Positions 8,509 through 17,049 of a stretch of 64,000 nucleotides of DNA are shown in pieces. The stretch spans positions 558,001 through 622,000 of the forward strand of contig NC_015172.1 of assembly GCF_000190635.1 (NCBI RefSeq), written 5' to 3'. The notes below the pieces were generated by a model. It made no database searches. It had not been told where the DNA came from and saw only the letters and a list, made by a program, of their open reading frames with translations. The translations under genes and the position numbers were made by a program. Numbering within the stretch: the stretch's first letter is position 1; every line of letters begins with the position of its first letter. The stretch is from Syntrophobotulus glycolicus DSM 8271. GTDB taxonomy: Bacteria; Bacillota; Desulfitobacteriia; Desulfitobacteriales; Syntrophobotulaceae.

Positions 8509-8988
8509 TTGTCCGAAGAGATTAAAAATTTTATAAACAATTTAAAAGAGCAATTAAACTTATATAAAGAGCTTCGGGAATTAGAACGGCAAAAAAAAGA
8601 TGCTCTGATTTTAAATAATCTGAAAGAAATTGAGTTAATAACTTCAGCAGAAGAACAGGCTTTGCATAAGGTAAGTTCTTTGGAAGAAGAAAGACTGAAA
8701 GATGCTGAATTTTTTGGGACAAAATTAGGGAAAACAGCTGAGAAAATTACCGTGTCGGATATGATGGAGATCGAACCGTCATTAAAAGACATTTATAATG
8801 AACTGGAAAATGAGATTGCGGAAATTAGTAATCTTAATAAGATAAATACCAAGCTCTTAGAAAACGCCGTCAATATTGTGAAAGTTACCATGAACGCACT
8901 CACCGCAGAAAAAAAAATTACGTATAAGAGAACCTCGAATACAGAGGATTCTCAAAATAATGTTTTTTTTATCAACAAAAATGTCTGA
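8509..8988 (+). CDS. flgN: FlgN-family flagellar export chaperone
   Basis: 159 residues starting with TTG directly after the flgM stop, with GGAGGAG seven bases upstream. The protein is almost all helix and rich in Lys, Glu and Leu, with a long coiled coil (about 5-125), as in FlgN chaperones that hold FlgK and FlgL before export. The sequence is poorly conserved in this family, so the name rests largely on position: flgM-flgN-flgK-flgL is the standard Firmicute order. It is lower in GC than the genes after it. Confidence 0.75.
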   Translation: MSEEIKNFINNLKEQLNLYKELRELERQKKDALILNNLKEIELITSAEEQALHKVSSLEEERLKDAEFFGTKLGKTAEKITVSDMMEIEPSLKDIYNELENEIAEISNLNKINTKLLENAVNIVKVTMNALTAEKKITYKRTSNTEDSQNNVFFINKNV

Positions 8989-9067
8989 ACAATATACATC
9001 AAGTACGTCCTTAGTTTTCAGAATGATTGAATTTACGGGTTTCTTATGAGGTGAAGGAGGAAGGTAA

Positions 9068-10549
9068 ATGGGATCAACTTTTGCGGGCTTGGAATTAGGA
9101 AAACGTGCTTTGTCTGCTCAGCAGCTCGCTCTTAATGCAGCAGGTCATAATATCTCAAATGCAAGCACCCAAGGATACACTAGACAGGTAGCAAACCTTG
9201 CGACGACCATACCGGACCAGCTTTATTTATTTGGTCACACTCAGAGTGTGGGAACCGGGGTAGCGGTTGCCACGATTATACGTGTGCGGGACAACTTTAT
9301 AGATCGCCAGTACCGTTGGGAAACAGCAAGGCAGCAATATTGGACAGAAAGACAAAACAGTCTGCAACAGGTTGAAGGAATACTGAATGAAGACTCGGCG
9401 GACAGTCTGCATAATGATCTGGATAAATTTTGGGTAGCATGGAGCGATCTCTCGACCAGTTCTGAAACCTTAGGAGCCAAGGCGGTTGTCCGTGAACGGG
9501 CTATAGCCCTTACCGGAACGTTAAACCATATATCCAAACAGATTACGGATATGCAAAATGATCTGGACAATAAGGTTAATGTTCAAGTCGGGTTGATCAA
9601 CAATATTGCCCAGCAAATAAAAGATCTCAATATGCAAATTAAATCGGCGGAGGTAGCCGGGGATAAACCCAATGATCTCTACGATGTACGAGATAATCTT
9701 GTGGATGAATTATCTAAAATTGTAAGTGTACGAGTAATCGAGTCGACAGATCCCATGTTTACGGACCGTCAAGTAGGGATTTACAAGGTTCAAATTGGCG
9801 ATGAGGCAGCCGGGCAATTACTTGTTGATGATAGCCAAGTGACCGAGTTGGCTTGGATAGACTCAGTCACTAATACAACCCAAGATTTGGATACAACCCC
9901 TGATGGCATACCCGATGTTGAATTTGGTCCAGGTTCAGGGATTAAGCTTCAACTCGGTTCTCAAATGGGCTCTTTGCAATCCCTGATTGATACGCGTTAT
10001 ACTTATTTGCAGAATTTACAGGGTAAGCTGGATAATCTGGCGGCGGGAATAGTGACGGCAGTAAATTCTCTGCACCAGGATACAGACCCTGCTACCACTG
10101 ACTACTTCTTTGATCCCACTAAGCTTACGGCTTCGGACATTACTTTGTACTCAGATATTGAGGACGATGCCGGCAGAATCATTACAGGGACCACTGGATC
10201 TGGCGACGGGGATGTGGCATCTAGTATCGCGGCGCTGGCGCACGGATGGTCTTCGGCCGCCACCCCAGCGGAGATGGGCTCGGCGGCATCTCTTGGCGAT
10301 TACTACAATGGGAATATTGTTGCCGTTTTCGGCGTTGATGTCCAGCAAGCTCAACGGATGACGGCGGTAGAGGATGCCTTGATAAACCAGTTAAGCAATC
10401 GGAGAGATTCGGTTTCAGGAGTGTCTATTGATGAAGAAATGACGAATTTGATAAAATTTCAGACAGCGTATTCCGCGGCAGCGCGGATGGTCACAATTAT
10501 GGATGATATGCTGGATAAAGTCGTTAACGGTATGGGTATCACGAGATAG
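9068..10549 (+). CDS. flgK: Flagellar hook-associated protein 1 (FlgK)
   Basis: 493 residues. The N-terminus (FAGLELGKRALSAQQLALN, then AGHNISNASTQGYTRQ) is the rod/hook-type D0 helix with the signature ANxxTxGY-like turn of FlgK. The C-terminus (EEMTNLIKFQTAYSAAARMV, then a final helix) is the matching D0 partner. It forms the first junction ring between hook and filament. GGAGGAAGG precedes the ATG. Followed 61 bases later by flgL, its usual partner. Confidence 0.93.
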   Translation: MGSTFAGLELGKRALSAQQLALNAAGHNISNASTQGYTRQVANLATTIPDQLYLFGHTQSVGTGVAVATIIRVRDNFIDRQYRWETARQQYWTERQNSLQQVEGILNEDSADSLHNDLDKFWVAWSDLSTSSETLGAKAVVRERAIALTGTLNHISKQITDMQNDLDNKVNVQVGLINNIAQQIKDLNMQIKSAEVAGDKPNDLYDVRDNLVDELSKIVSVRVIESTDPMFTDRQVGIYKVQIGDEAAGQLLVDDSQVTELAWIDSVTNTTQDLDTTPDGIPDVEFGPGSGIKLQLGSQMGSLQSLIDTRYTYLQNLQGKLDNLAAGIVTAVNSLHQDTDPATTDYFFDPTKLTASDITLYSDIEDDAGRIITGTTGSGDGDVASSIAALAHGWSSAATPAEMGSAASLGDYYNGNIVAVFGVDVQQAQRMTAVEDALINQLSNRRDSVSGVSIDEEMTNLIKFQTAYSAAARMVTIMDDMLDKVVNGMGITR

Positions 10550-10610
10550 GCTGTTTGACGGGCCAATTGAGTAACGAAACGGACAAGCCAATTCTAGCGA
10601 GGTAAAAAAT

Positions 10611-11525
10611 ATGCGAATGACGAATAATATGTTTTCACGGAATTTATTATTGAATCTTACAGCTGCCCAGGGGAAACTTGATAAGTTGCAAAATCAAATG
10701 TCCACCGGACTGCGTATCTTCAGACCTTCAGACGATCCGGTAGGGATTGAGAATGCCCTGCGCCTCAAAGGTAACCTCAGTATGGTTGCCCAGTATCAGA
10801 AAAATGCCGGCGAAGCTTTAAATTATATGAATACCACCGATTCAGTTTTGGGCGATCTAACAAAAATGATTCAAAGAGCTCAGGAATTGGTGCTCAGTGC
10901 CAATAACGGCACGAATTCCTTAAATGAAAGAAACGCCATTGCCCAGGAAATTAGTGAGATAAATGAGCAGGTTAAAGCATTGGCCAATACAAAAGTGGGC
11001 AATAAGTATTTATTTGCCGGCACAAAAACGGAACAAGCACCAATGTCCGGGGGGACTTGGTCAGGGAATACAGATTCGGTGCAATTTGATGTAGGTGAGA
11101 ACATCAAAATTTCCATCATGGTAGATGGACAGCAGTTGTTCACAACACCAAACGGTACTTACAGCTTACTAAGCGCCACAATTACTACTCCTGCAGGAAC
11201 TTCCGATGGTATCTTTGATCAGCTTTTGACCGAACTTGGCGGAAGTGATTCTATATCGGGAGAGGTCTTGGATTCTCTTGATCAGAATCTGCAAAATGTT
11301 ACGGCTTTGCGGGCGGAACTCGGAGCCCGCACCAATAGACTGGAATCAATTCAGTCTCAGCTGGCTTCTATGAATTACAATTTGCAGGCGAATCTGTCAA
11401 ATGTAGAAGATGTTGATATGGCCAAAGCCATCACTGATTTTACCAACCAGGTGAATGTTTATCAATCGGCTTTAGCCGTAGGGGCCAGGATTATTCAGCC
11501 CTCACTTGTTGATTTTATGAAATAA
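10611..11525 (+). CDS. flgL: Flagellar hook-associated protein 3 (FlgL)
   Basis: 304 residues with flagellin-like N-terminal coil (MRMTNNMFSRNLLLNL, LQNQMSTGLRIFRPSDDP) and C-terminal coil (NVEDVDMAKAITDFTNQVNVYQSAL). These pair to form the D0/D1 bundle. The shorter middle and the S-DDP signature separate FlgL from true flagellin. It makes the second junction layer between FlgK and the filament. GCGAGG lies upstream of the start. It is followed 15 bases later by the YviE-like gene. Confidence 0.93.
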   Translation: MRMTNNMFSRNLLLNLTAAQGKLDKLQNQMSTGLRIFRPSDDPVGIENALRLKGNLSMVAQYQKNAGEALNYMNTTDSVLGDLTKMIQRAQELVLSANNGTNSLNERNAIAQEISEINEQVKALANTKVGNKYLFAGTKTEQAPMSGGTWSGNTDSVQFDVGENIKISIMVDGQQLFTTPNGTYSLLSATITTPAGTSDGIFDQLLTELGGSDSISGEVLDSLDQNLQNVTALRAELGARTNRLESIQSQLASMNYNLQANLSNVEDVDMAKAITDFTNQVNVYQSALAVGARIIQPSLVDFMK

Positions 11526-11540
11526 ACCGGGGTAATCGTT

Positions 11541-12098
11541 ATGATAGATCTACAAGTTCATCAGCAATTTGGACGTATTGGATTGCAAATTTCCCCTTAT
11601 GAATTTAACCTCAAAATCAAACCCGCTGATTTTGAGGTTAAACAATATCCCGCCCAGATTGAAGTAGAGCAGCCGGCAGCGGTTTTGGACATTGACTATA
11701 CGGCGTTTCGGGAATCATTAGGGTACCGGAACATTGAGGCACAAGCCGAATACTTCCGGCAGGATTCCCAACAGACTTGCGCACAAGGTATTATGCGCCG
11801 TGCCCAGCAGGGAGAGGAACTGAGCGATTTGAGCAAAAAAATCAGTATCGCTCAAATTGCTGAACAGTCAACCCAACCCAAAGAACGGAATTTGCAGCTG
11901 GTGAGACTGGAACCGGTTAAAATCAGTGTTACAACGAAAGATCTGCAGTGGAGAGTAGATGCCGGAGGGGTTGATATAGAGTTTACGCCGCCTGATATTC
12001 AGGCAGAATTTCGACAAGGTGATGTAAAGGTTTACATAGAGAAAGAGCCTTACATTAGATTCGAGGCAGTTGGCTCGAATCTGGATATTAAAAGATAA
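11541..12098 (+). CDS. YviE-like flagellar-operon protein (DUF6470 type)
   Basis: 185 residues of mostly beta character with alternating hydrophobic residues (LQISPYEFNLKIKP, VEQPAAVLDIDY), no signal peptide and no membrane segment. Position between flgL and fliW matches B. subtilis yviE (DUF6470), whose function is unsettled. The sequence shows repeated short strands such as FEVKQYPAQIEVEQ near the start and VDIEFTPPDIQAEF near the end, so it may contain two related beta halves. Co-transcribed with fliW 14 bases downstream. Confidence 0.7.
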   Translation: MIDLQVHQQFGRIGLQISPYEFNLKIKPADFEVKQYPAQIEVEQPAAVLDIDYTAFRESLGYRNIEAQAEYFRQDSQQTCAQGIMRRAQQGEELSDLSKKISIAQIAEQSTQPKERNLQLVRLEPVKISVTTKDLQWRVDAGGVDIEFTPPDIQAEFRQGDVKVYIEKEPYIRFEAVGSNLDIKR

Positions 12099-12112
12099 AA
12101 GGAGTTTAGGTT

Positions 12113-12544
12113 ATGGAAGAGAAACAAATAAAAATAAAAATTCCTTTAGGAATTCCCGGTTTTGAAACTTATCATGAGTGGAACCTGATTTTGGAAAAGG
12201 ATACTCATCTGGCCCAGCTTGTTGCCATAAACAGCGAGTATGTAGGGTTTGTTTTAACACATCCTGAAGTTTATTTTCCATTATATATAGAAGAAATTGA
12301 ATTAGATTTTGAGGGTGAGCAAATACTTAGTGTTCAATGTGATACTAAGCTTGAGGTGTGGAATATTTTATGCTTGGACAATGATGTATTGAAAACTACA
12401 ATTAATTTAAAAGCTCCAATAATTATTAATTTAGAAAAGCAATTAGGTTATCAGTTAATTTTGAATGAAGAAAAGTATAATTCGAAGGTATTGTTATTCT
12501 CACAAAAGGAAGAAAGAAATTGTTCAGAAGGGGTGACAGGTTAA
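12113..12544 (+). CDS. fliW: Flagellar assembly factor FliW
   Basis: 143 residues, the family's length. Typical features are the opening GIPGFETYHEWNL and the central FVLTHPEVYFPLY. FliW is a beta-barrel protein that binds either free flagellin or CsrA. When flagellin is used up it sequesters CsrA and so frees hag translation (known in B. subtilis). AAGGAG precedes the ATG. The stop codon overlaps the csrA start by one base (TAATG), so the two partners are made together. The hag leader in this window has the expected CsrA site. Confidence 0.92.
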   Translation: MEEKQIKIKIPLGIPGFETYHEWNLILEKDTHLAQLVAINSEYVGFVLTHPEVYFPLYIEEIELDFEGEQILSVQCDTKLEVWNILCLDNDVLKTTINLKAPIIINLEKQLGYQLILNEEKYNSKVLLFSQKEERNCSEGVTG

Positions 12545-12789
12545 TGCTTGTTCTTTCCCGGAAGGTTAATGAAAGAATAAAAATCGGAGAAGGGGTTGAG
12601 ATTACCGTTGTATCGATCTCTGGTGATACTGTAAAGATTGGTATTGATGCTTCAAAGGAAGTAAAAATACTGCGCAGTGAAGTTTATGAAGAGATCAGCC
12701 GTCAAAATCAAGCAGCAGCCGAAACAAGTGACTTAGAACAAAGTCTGGAAGCAATCAATGCCCTGCGGGCTAAAATGGTTAAAGAGTAA
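12544..12789 (+). CDS. csrA: Carbon storage/translation regulator CsrA
   Basis: I start at ATG 12544 (81 residues): this gives the invariant opening MLVLSRKVNERIKIG, overlaps the fliW stop by one base, and has AGGGGTG eight bases upstream. CsrA is a small dimeric RNA-binding protein that covers GGA motifs in leader hairpins and blocks ribosome entry. The RNA-binding strand with VKIGIDASKEVKILRSEVY is intact. The last 25 residues form an extended helix longer than in E. coli CsrA, as in many Firmicutes. It ends the flgM operon. The obvious target is the hag leader at 17008-17043. Confidence 0.95.
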   Translation: MLVLSRKVNERIKIGEGVEITVVSISGDTVKIGIDASKEVKILRSEVYEEISRQNQAAAETSDLEQSLEAINALRAKMVKE

Positions 12790-12829
12790 CGACTAGTATA
12801 AGATCTTAAACAAAATATCGAGTCATAAT

Positions 12830-13019
12830 AAGCTGAAAATCCAGAATGCGATTTATCGAGCTGATTTAGGATTTTTCTCATCCAATCAACTTCAACTGTC
12901 AATTGGCTGACTTTTCGCTCCAGGTCCGCGATGTGTCCATCTTCTTCAACTAGCTTTTTTCTGATTCAGACGGGCCCTTTCTTAAATATTTCAGCTGCTC
13001 TTTCCATAAACTCTGCTTT
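12830..13019 (-). pseudogene. IS3-family OrfA remnant
   Basis: Read on the minus strand from 13019, the frame gives KAEFMERAAEIFKKG, an in-frame TGA at 12966-12968, then KKLVEEDGHIADLERKV and QLTVEVDWMRKIL. This matches the C-terminal leucine-zipper part of IS3-family OrfA proteins (typical ending QLxVExDFLKKK). The N-terminal helix-turn-helix, OrfB and any terminal repeats are missing. The left border near 12830 is approximate. It is a relic, antisense to its surroundings. Confidence 0.6.
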
Positions 13020-13029
13020 TCAGCGCCCA

Positions 13030-13656
13030 CTCGTAAGTCATGAAATTTATCGGCAACAACATGAAATGTTCAAGAAGGGTAAGCACTCCATAGAGGATCG
13101 CATTGTCAGCCTGCATATGCCTTTTGTCAGACCCATTGTACGTGGCAAAGCGAGTGCCGATGTAGAATTTGGAGCAAAGCTTGCGATTAGTGTTGTCAAA
13201 GGGTTTAGTTTCATGGAGAATCTAAGCTTTGACGCTTTCAATGAGAGCAAAACATTGATGCAATCGGTTGAACACTACTACAAAAGGTATGGGTTTTATC
13301 CTGAAGCCGTGATGGCTGACAAGATCTATCGGAATAGAGACAACCTCAACTACTGCAAGAGGCTAGGCATTCGACTGAGCGGCCCACCACTCGGAAGACC
13401 ATCCAAAGATCAAGGACTATTAAGAGAACAAAAGAAACAAGAACGTCTGGATGCTGGAATTCGAAATGCTGTTGAAGGAAAATTCGGAGAAGGAAAGCGG
13501 TTTTATGGGCTCGGACGTATCATGGCACGTCTTAAGGGAACCAGTGAAACTGTTATCGCCATGCAACTATTGGTGATGAACCTGGAGCGTAGACTCCGGA
13601 TTCTTATACTCAATTTTATTGAAGGATATTTCAGACTGATCAGGTTAGCTTATTGA
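13030..13656 (+). pseudogene. IS5/IS1182-type DDE transposase, 5'-truncated
   Basis: About 208 codons homologous to the C-terminal part of IS5-like transposases: RPIVRGKASADVEFGAKL, then MADKIYRNRDNLNYCKRLGI, GPPLGRP and the region around the catalytic glutamate (VEGKFGEGKRFYGLGR). The frame opens further upstream but the residues before about 13030 do not look like transposase and come from the adjoining IS3 relic. With no N-terminal domain and no visible terminal repeats it cannot be autonomous. The fragment lies between csrA and rfbF, marking an insertion or recombination point. Confidence 0.75.
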
Positions 13657-13733
13657 AAAAGCAGAGATCTGTTCAGCAATCTCTAAGTAATTTTAAAAGT
13701 GAATTCTAAAATTCTGAAAGGATGAAAGTACCT

Positions 13734-14510
13734 ATGAAAACCGTTATTTTAGCCGGAGGATACGGTACACGTATAAGTGAAGAATCTCATTTAAAGCCTA
13801 AGCCCATGATTGAAATAGGAGAACGACCTATTTTATGGCATATTATGAAGCTTTATTCCCATTATCATTTTAATGACTTTATTATTTGTCTTGGTTATAA
13901 AGGTTATGTCATCAAAGAATATTTTGCTCAATATTTTTTACATGGCTCAGATGTCACGTTTGATTTGGCCCAGAACAAAATGAGCATCCATTCCAGCGAA
14001 GAAATAGAACCCTGGCAAGTCACCCTTGCCAATACAGGGATTGATACGTTAACCGGCGGGAGAATAAAAAGAGTCAGGCAGTACATAGGGAATGAAACGT
14101 TTATGCTTACTTATGGCGACGGAGTATCGAATGTTAATATAAAAGAACTATTAGCTTTTCATAAGGATCACGGTAAACTTGCTACGGTTACGGCGGTTCA
14201 GCCAAGCGGAAGATACGGTATACTTGGACTTAATGAAGACGTCAGCGTACTAGAATTTATTGAAAAGCCCAAGACCCTTGACGCTTGGGTCAATGGCGGT
14301 TTTTTTGTACTTGAACCTGAGGTGTTGGACTATATAGAAGGGGACAGCACAGCTTTTGAGGGAAGTCCTCTGATGAAATTAGCTGAAGCCGGGCAAATTA
14401 TTGCTTATAAACATCCGGGTTTTTGGAAATGTATGGATACACAAAGGGACAAATATGTGCTGGAAAGTTTGTGGGAAAGCCAACAAGCCCCGTGGAAAGT
14501 GTGGAAATAA
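13734..14510 (+). CDS. rfbF: Glucose-1-phosphate cytidylyltransferase
   Basis: 258 residues from the ATG at 13734. An in-frame ATG at 13722 directly touches the only ribosome-like site (AAAGG), and family members begin MKAVILAGG, so I prefer 13734. Nucleotidyltransferase signature LAGGYGTRISEESHLKPKPM binds CTP and glucose-1-phosphate; GDGVSNVNI carries the metal aspartate. It makes CDP-glucose, the substrate of RfbG encoded at 6779-7879. Followed 21 bases later by the GT2-TPR gene. No clear promoter is visible in the 77 bases after the transposase relic. Confidence 0.92.
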   Translation: MKTVILAGGYGTRISEESHLKPKPMIEIGERPILWHIMKLYSHYHFNDFIICLGYKGYVIKEYFAQYFLHGSDVTFDLAQNKMSIHSSEEIEPWQVTLANTGIDTLTGGRIKRVRQYIGNETFMLTYGDGVSNVNIKELLAFHKDHGKLATVTAVQPSGRYGILGLNEDVSVLEFIEKPKTLDAWVNGGFFVLEPEVLDYIEGDSTAFEGSPLMKLAEAGQIIAYKHPGFWKCMDTQRDKYVLESLWESQQAPWKVWK

Positions 14511-14531
14511 GTATACGTTAGGAGGCAGACG

Positions 14532-16844
14532 ATGATATTAAGTATCTGTATGATGGTCAAAAATGAAGAACGAAATTTAAAAAGATGTCTTGACGGTCTC
14601 AAGCCTTTAATGAGAAATCTGGAATCAGAATTAATTATTGTGGATACCGGTTCCACTGACCATACAGTAGACATTGCCAAAACCTATACTGAACGGGTCT
14701 ATCTTCATCCTTGGAACAATCATTTTTCCGAAATGAGAAATATCACGATCAGTTACGCCACGGGCGAGTGGATTCTGGTTATTGACGCAGATGAAGAGCT
14801 TACCGACGGCACCGATATGATAAGTTTTTTAAACGATCCGAAACAGAGAGTCGCTTATAACGGATGCGCGATTCAAATTGCCAGTTTTACAAACCTTGGT
14901 AACAAACAGGACAAAGTAATGATCGCTTTACCTCGTTTGTTTAAAAACGATGGATTTTTTCATTTTAAGGGTAAAATTCATGAACAGCCCCAGTGGAAAG
15001 ATTCCCCCAATGGCATTTTTAATTTAAATTCCCTTTTTAAGCATTATGGCTATGATCATGCGGATAAAGGCTTAATGGAACTAAAATTTCAAAGATCAAG
15101 AAGATTACTTGAAGAGGAATTAACCAAAAACCCGGATAACATTTATTACCGCTACCAACTGAGCAATACCTATGGCATGTATGGGCAAACAGATAAAGCT
15201 TTAGAGGAAATACGGAAGACCTATCATTTAATGGCTAAGCAGAAACGGCATAGACGTTTATTAATAACCGTCTATGAAAGATATACCTCTTATGCCATTG
15301 ATCAAAATCATTTAGAGGAAGCTGAAAAGATTTGTCTTGAAGGAATTGACCTGGAACCGGAATATGTTGATCTGCATTTTATTTTAGCCCGCTTATATGC
15401 TTCGCAGGGCCGAGATTCCGCCGCGATTAAATCCTATCAAGATTATTTAGAATTAATCGGGAGATATGATAGGCTTAAGATCGTCAATGATCCCTCGATT
15501 CCAATCTATTATTCTAATAAGTCAGATGAAGCCATGCTCGACTTGAGTAAATTATATTGCAGAACCGAAGATTATAACTCTTCTATGCAGATAACCGAGC
15601 AGTTAATTGGTGCGGGCAGTGATTTACCCACACCTGTACTGGAACAAGGTCTGGCGGTTTATGTTGAGGCCGCGTTAAAATCTAAAAAGTTTTCCAAACT
15701 GAAAGAATTATATTTAAGTTTAGCTAAGCTTGAGGGAAAAAAATATTTTCTGGAAAAGCTGGAGGTTTCTCGGATCGCTTTACCGGAGAACGAACAGACG
15801 GGTATTATAGACCTTTTTGCCCAAAGCGAAGGCATTTATGCCGATTTAAACAAAATTAGAGTTGCGTTTCGGGAAAAACGCTTACCTGAAAGCAAAGAGA
15901 AAATACAGAGGCTTGCGGCAGATCTGGACTTTAACTCCGAATCCGACTTCTATGCGGATTTGTTTTTCTTCCAAATATCCCTGAAACAATCTTTGCCGGA
16001 TGTTTTCAATAGGCTTACCAAAGAAAAAGCCGATTCACTCTTTAAATATCTTTTGCAAACCCGGAAGTCTGTCAGCGGTCTTGTTCGAGATTATATTCTT
16101 GATTTAGCTGATTCTCAAGGGTTTGCAGAGCTGCGACTAAGCAGGTCATTACTCAAGCACACCTTGCTTTACGGCGAACTGAGCGATAATGACTACTCAG
16201 AACTGTTAAAAATGCTCATGCAAATAGGTGTAAAATACAGTAAAGCTTTATATAACCGGAGTGTAATGGAAACACAGCAATGGCAGTTTCTGGACAGAGA
16301 AGACGGATTCCTGCTCCAACTGACCCAAGCCAAGGAAGAAAAAGACCGGGGCAATTTCAGTCAAGCGCTTAAGCTCTTGAAAAATTCTCTGAAAACATAT
16401 CCCGAGCTAAACCGGGGAGTTGAGATACTGACCAAGGAGTTGCAAAATTCTACAGATGCGCTCCGAGAGTATGCAGAATACGCGCGACAGATCAAAAAAA
16501 ACATTGAAGACCTAATCAATAAGGATGAACTTGATTCAGCGGTTTCTTTACTTACTGAAGTTGAAAGGATCGTGGGCCGGGATTCGGAACTGGTCTCAAT
16601 GAGAGCGGTGATCAACTTAAAACAAGGGCAATTAGAGGAGAACAAACAGCTTCTGCAGCAGGCCCTAAACAGAGATCCCAGGAATTTTGAGTTGCTTTAT
16701 AACCTTGGCAACACTCATGAGCTTGACCAGAATTTTCCCGAGGCTTTGGACTATTATCAGAAGGCCAAGGAGTTCTGTCCCGATCAAGCCATGAGTGAAG
16801 CTATAGAGGAATATATTACAATTTTTAAGGATAAAACAGTTTGA
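14532..16844 (+). CDS. GT2 glycosyltransferase with TPR-rich C-terminal region, putative flagellin glycosyltransferase
   Basis: 770 residues. The N-terminal 230 are a GT-A domain (SICMMVKNEERNL, VDTGSTDHT at 38-46, DADEE at 85-89) of the type in SunS-like and tetratricopeptide-containing glycosyltransferases. The rest is helical with TPR-like units, for example YRYQLSNTYGMYGQTDKALE, and near the end LLYNLGNTHELDQNFPEALDYY. TPR domains commonly bind the protein acceptor, as in O-GlcNAc transferase. Its placement 21 bases after rfbF and immediately before hag makes flagellin the likely acceptor; this is inference. AGGAGG precedes the ATG. Confidence 0.82.
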   Translation: MILSICMMVKNEERNLKRCLDGLKPLMRNLESELIIVDTGSTDHTVDIAKTYTERVYLHPWNNHFSEMRNITISYATGEWILVIDADEELTDGTDMISFLNDPKQRVAYNGCAIQIASFTNLGNKQDKVMIALPRLFKNDGFFHFKGKIHEQPQWKDSPNGIFNLNSLFKHYGYDHADKGLMELKFQRSRRLLEEELTKNPDNIYYRYQLSNTYGMYGQTDKALEEIRKTYHLMAKQKRHRRLLITVYERYTSYAIDQNHLEEAEKICLEGIDLEPEYVDLHFILARLYASQGRDSAAIKSYQDYLELIGRYDRLKIVNDPSIPIYYSNKSDEAMLDLSKLYCRTEDYNSSMQITEQLIGAGSDLPTPVLEQGLAVYVEAALKSKKFSKLKELYLSLAKLEGKKYFLEKLEVSRIALPENEQTGIIDLFAQSEGIYADLNKIRVAFREKRLPESKEKIQRLAADLDFNSESDFYADLFFFQISLKQSLPDVFNRLTKEKADSLFKYLLQTRKSVSGLVRDYILDLADSQGFAELRLSRSLLKHTLLYGELSDNDYSELLKMLMQIGVKYSKALYNRSVMETQQWQFLDREDGFLLQLTQAKEEKDRGNFSQALKLLKNSLKTYPELNRGVEILTKELQNSTDALREYAEYARQIKKNIEDLINKDELDSAVSLLTEVERIVGRDSELVSMRAVINLKQGQLEENKQLLQQALNRDPRNFELLYNLGNTHELDQNFPEALDYYQKAKEFCPDQAMSEAIEEYITIFKDKTV

Positions 16845-16926
16845 TAAATGTTAAAAGGATAAAAGAGTTAGAATAAACAAGAAAATTAAATAAAAATAGA
16901 AATAATGCGCTTTGTTAGTGGGATTT

Positions 16927-16940
16927 GAGTCTAAAGACTC
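16927..16940. repeat. Inverted repeat enclosing the -35 of the hag promoter
   Basis: GAGTC-TAAA-GACTC is a perfect 5-base inverted repeat whose four-base centre is exactly the TAAA -35 element of the proposed sigma-28 promoter. It may be a regulator site overlapping the promoter, or chance. Confidence 0.35.
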
Positions 16941-16959
16941 TAAAATATCTTGACGATAA
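16932..16959 (+). promoter_or_regulatory. Sigma-28 (FliA)-type promoter of hag
   Basis: TAAA at 16932-16935 and GACGATAA at 16952-16959 match the sigma-28 consensus TAAA-N15-GCCGATAT, with a 16-base spacer. Transcription would start near 16966, giving an 84-base leader before the flagellin ATG. Flagellin is the classic FliA target, and FliA and FlgM are both in this window. Confidence 0.7.
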
Positions 16960-16978
16960 AGGAAGAGAAGAAGTAAAA

Positions 16979-16997
16979 TCCTCTTGCCGGCAGAGGA
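16979..16997 (+). promoter_or_regulatory. 5' leader hairpin 1 of hag mRNA
   Basis: TCCTCT (16979-16984) pairs with AGAGGA (16992-16997) around a GC-rich 7-base loop. It would lie about 14 bases from the predicted mRNA start, where a 5' stem commonly stabilises flagellin messages. It is not followed by a U-run, so it is not a terminator on this strand. Confidence 0.5.
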
Positions 16998-17007
16998 AAA
17001 AAATGTA

Positions 17008-17043
17008 CCACATGGATGTGGGCATAATGAAAAACATGGAGGG
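17008..17043 (+). promoter_or_regulatory. CsrA-binding hairpin and Shine-Dalgarno-overlapping second site in the hag leader
   Basis: CCACA (17008-17012), loop TGGA and TGTGG (17017-17021) form a perfect hairpin that presents GGA in the loop. The core ACATGGATGT is nearly identical to the known high-affinity CsrA consensus (ACARGGAUGU). A second ACATGGAGGG at 17034-17043 contains the flagellin ribosome site. Two sites, the second over the Shine-Dalgarno, is the arrangement known for B. subtilis hag. FliW and CsrA are encoded at 12113-12789. Confidence 0.75.
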
Positions 17044-17049
17044 ATAATC

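Noticed and set aside
16984-17049. N-terminal extension of flagellin by 22 residues
   Set aside because: Flagellin must begin at MILNTN-type residues for D0 packing, and the extension covers the CsrA leader hairpin.
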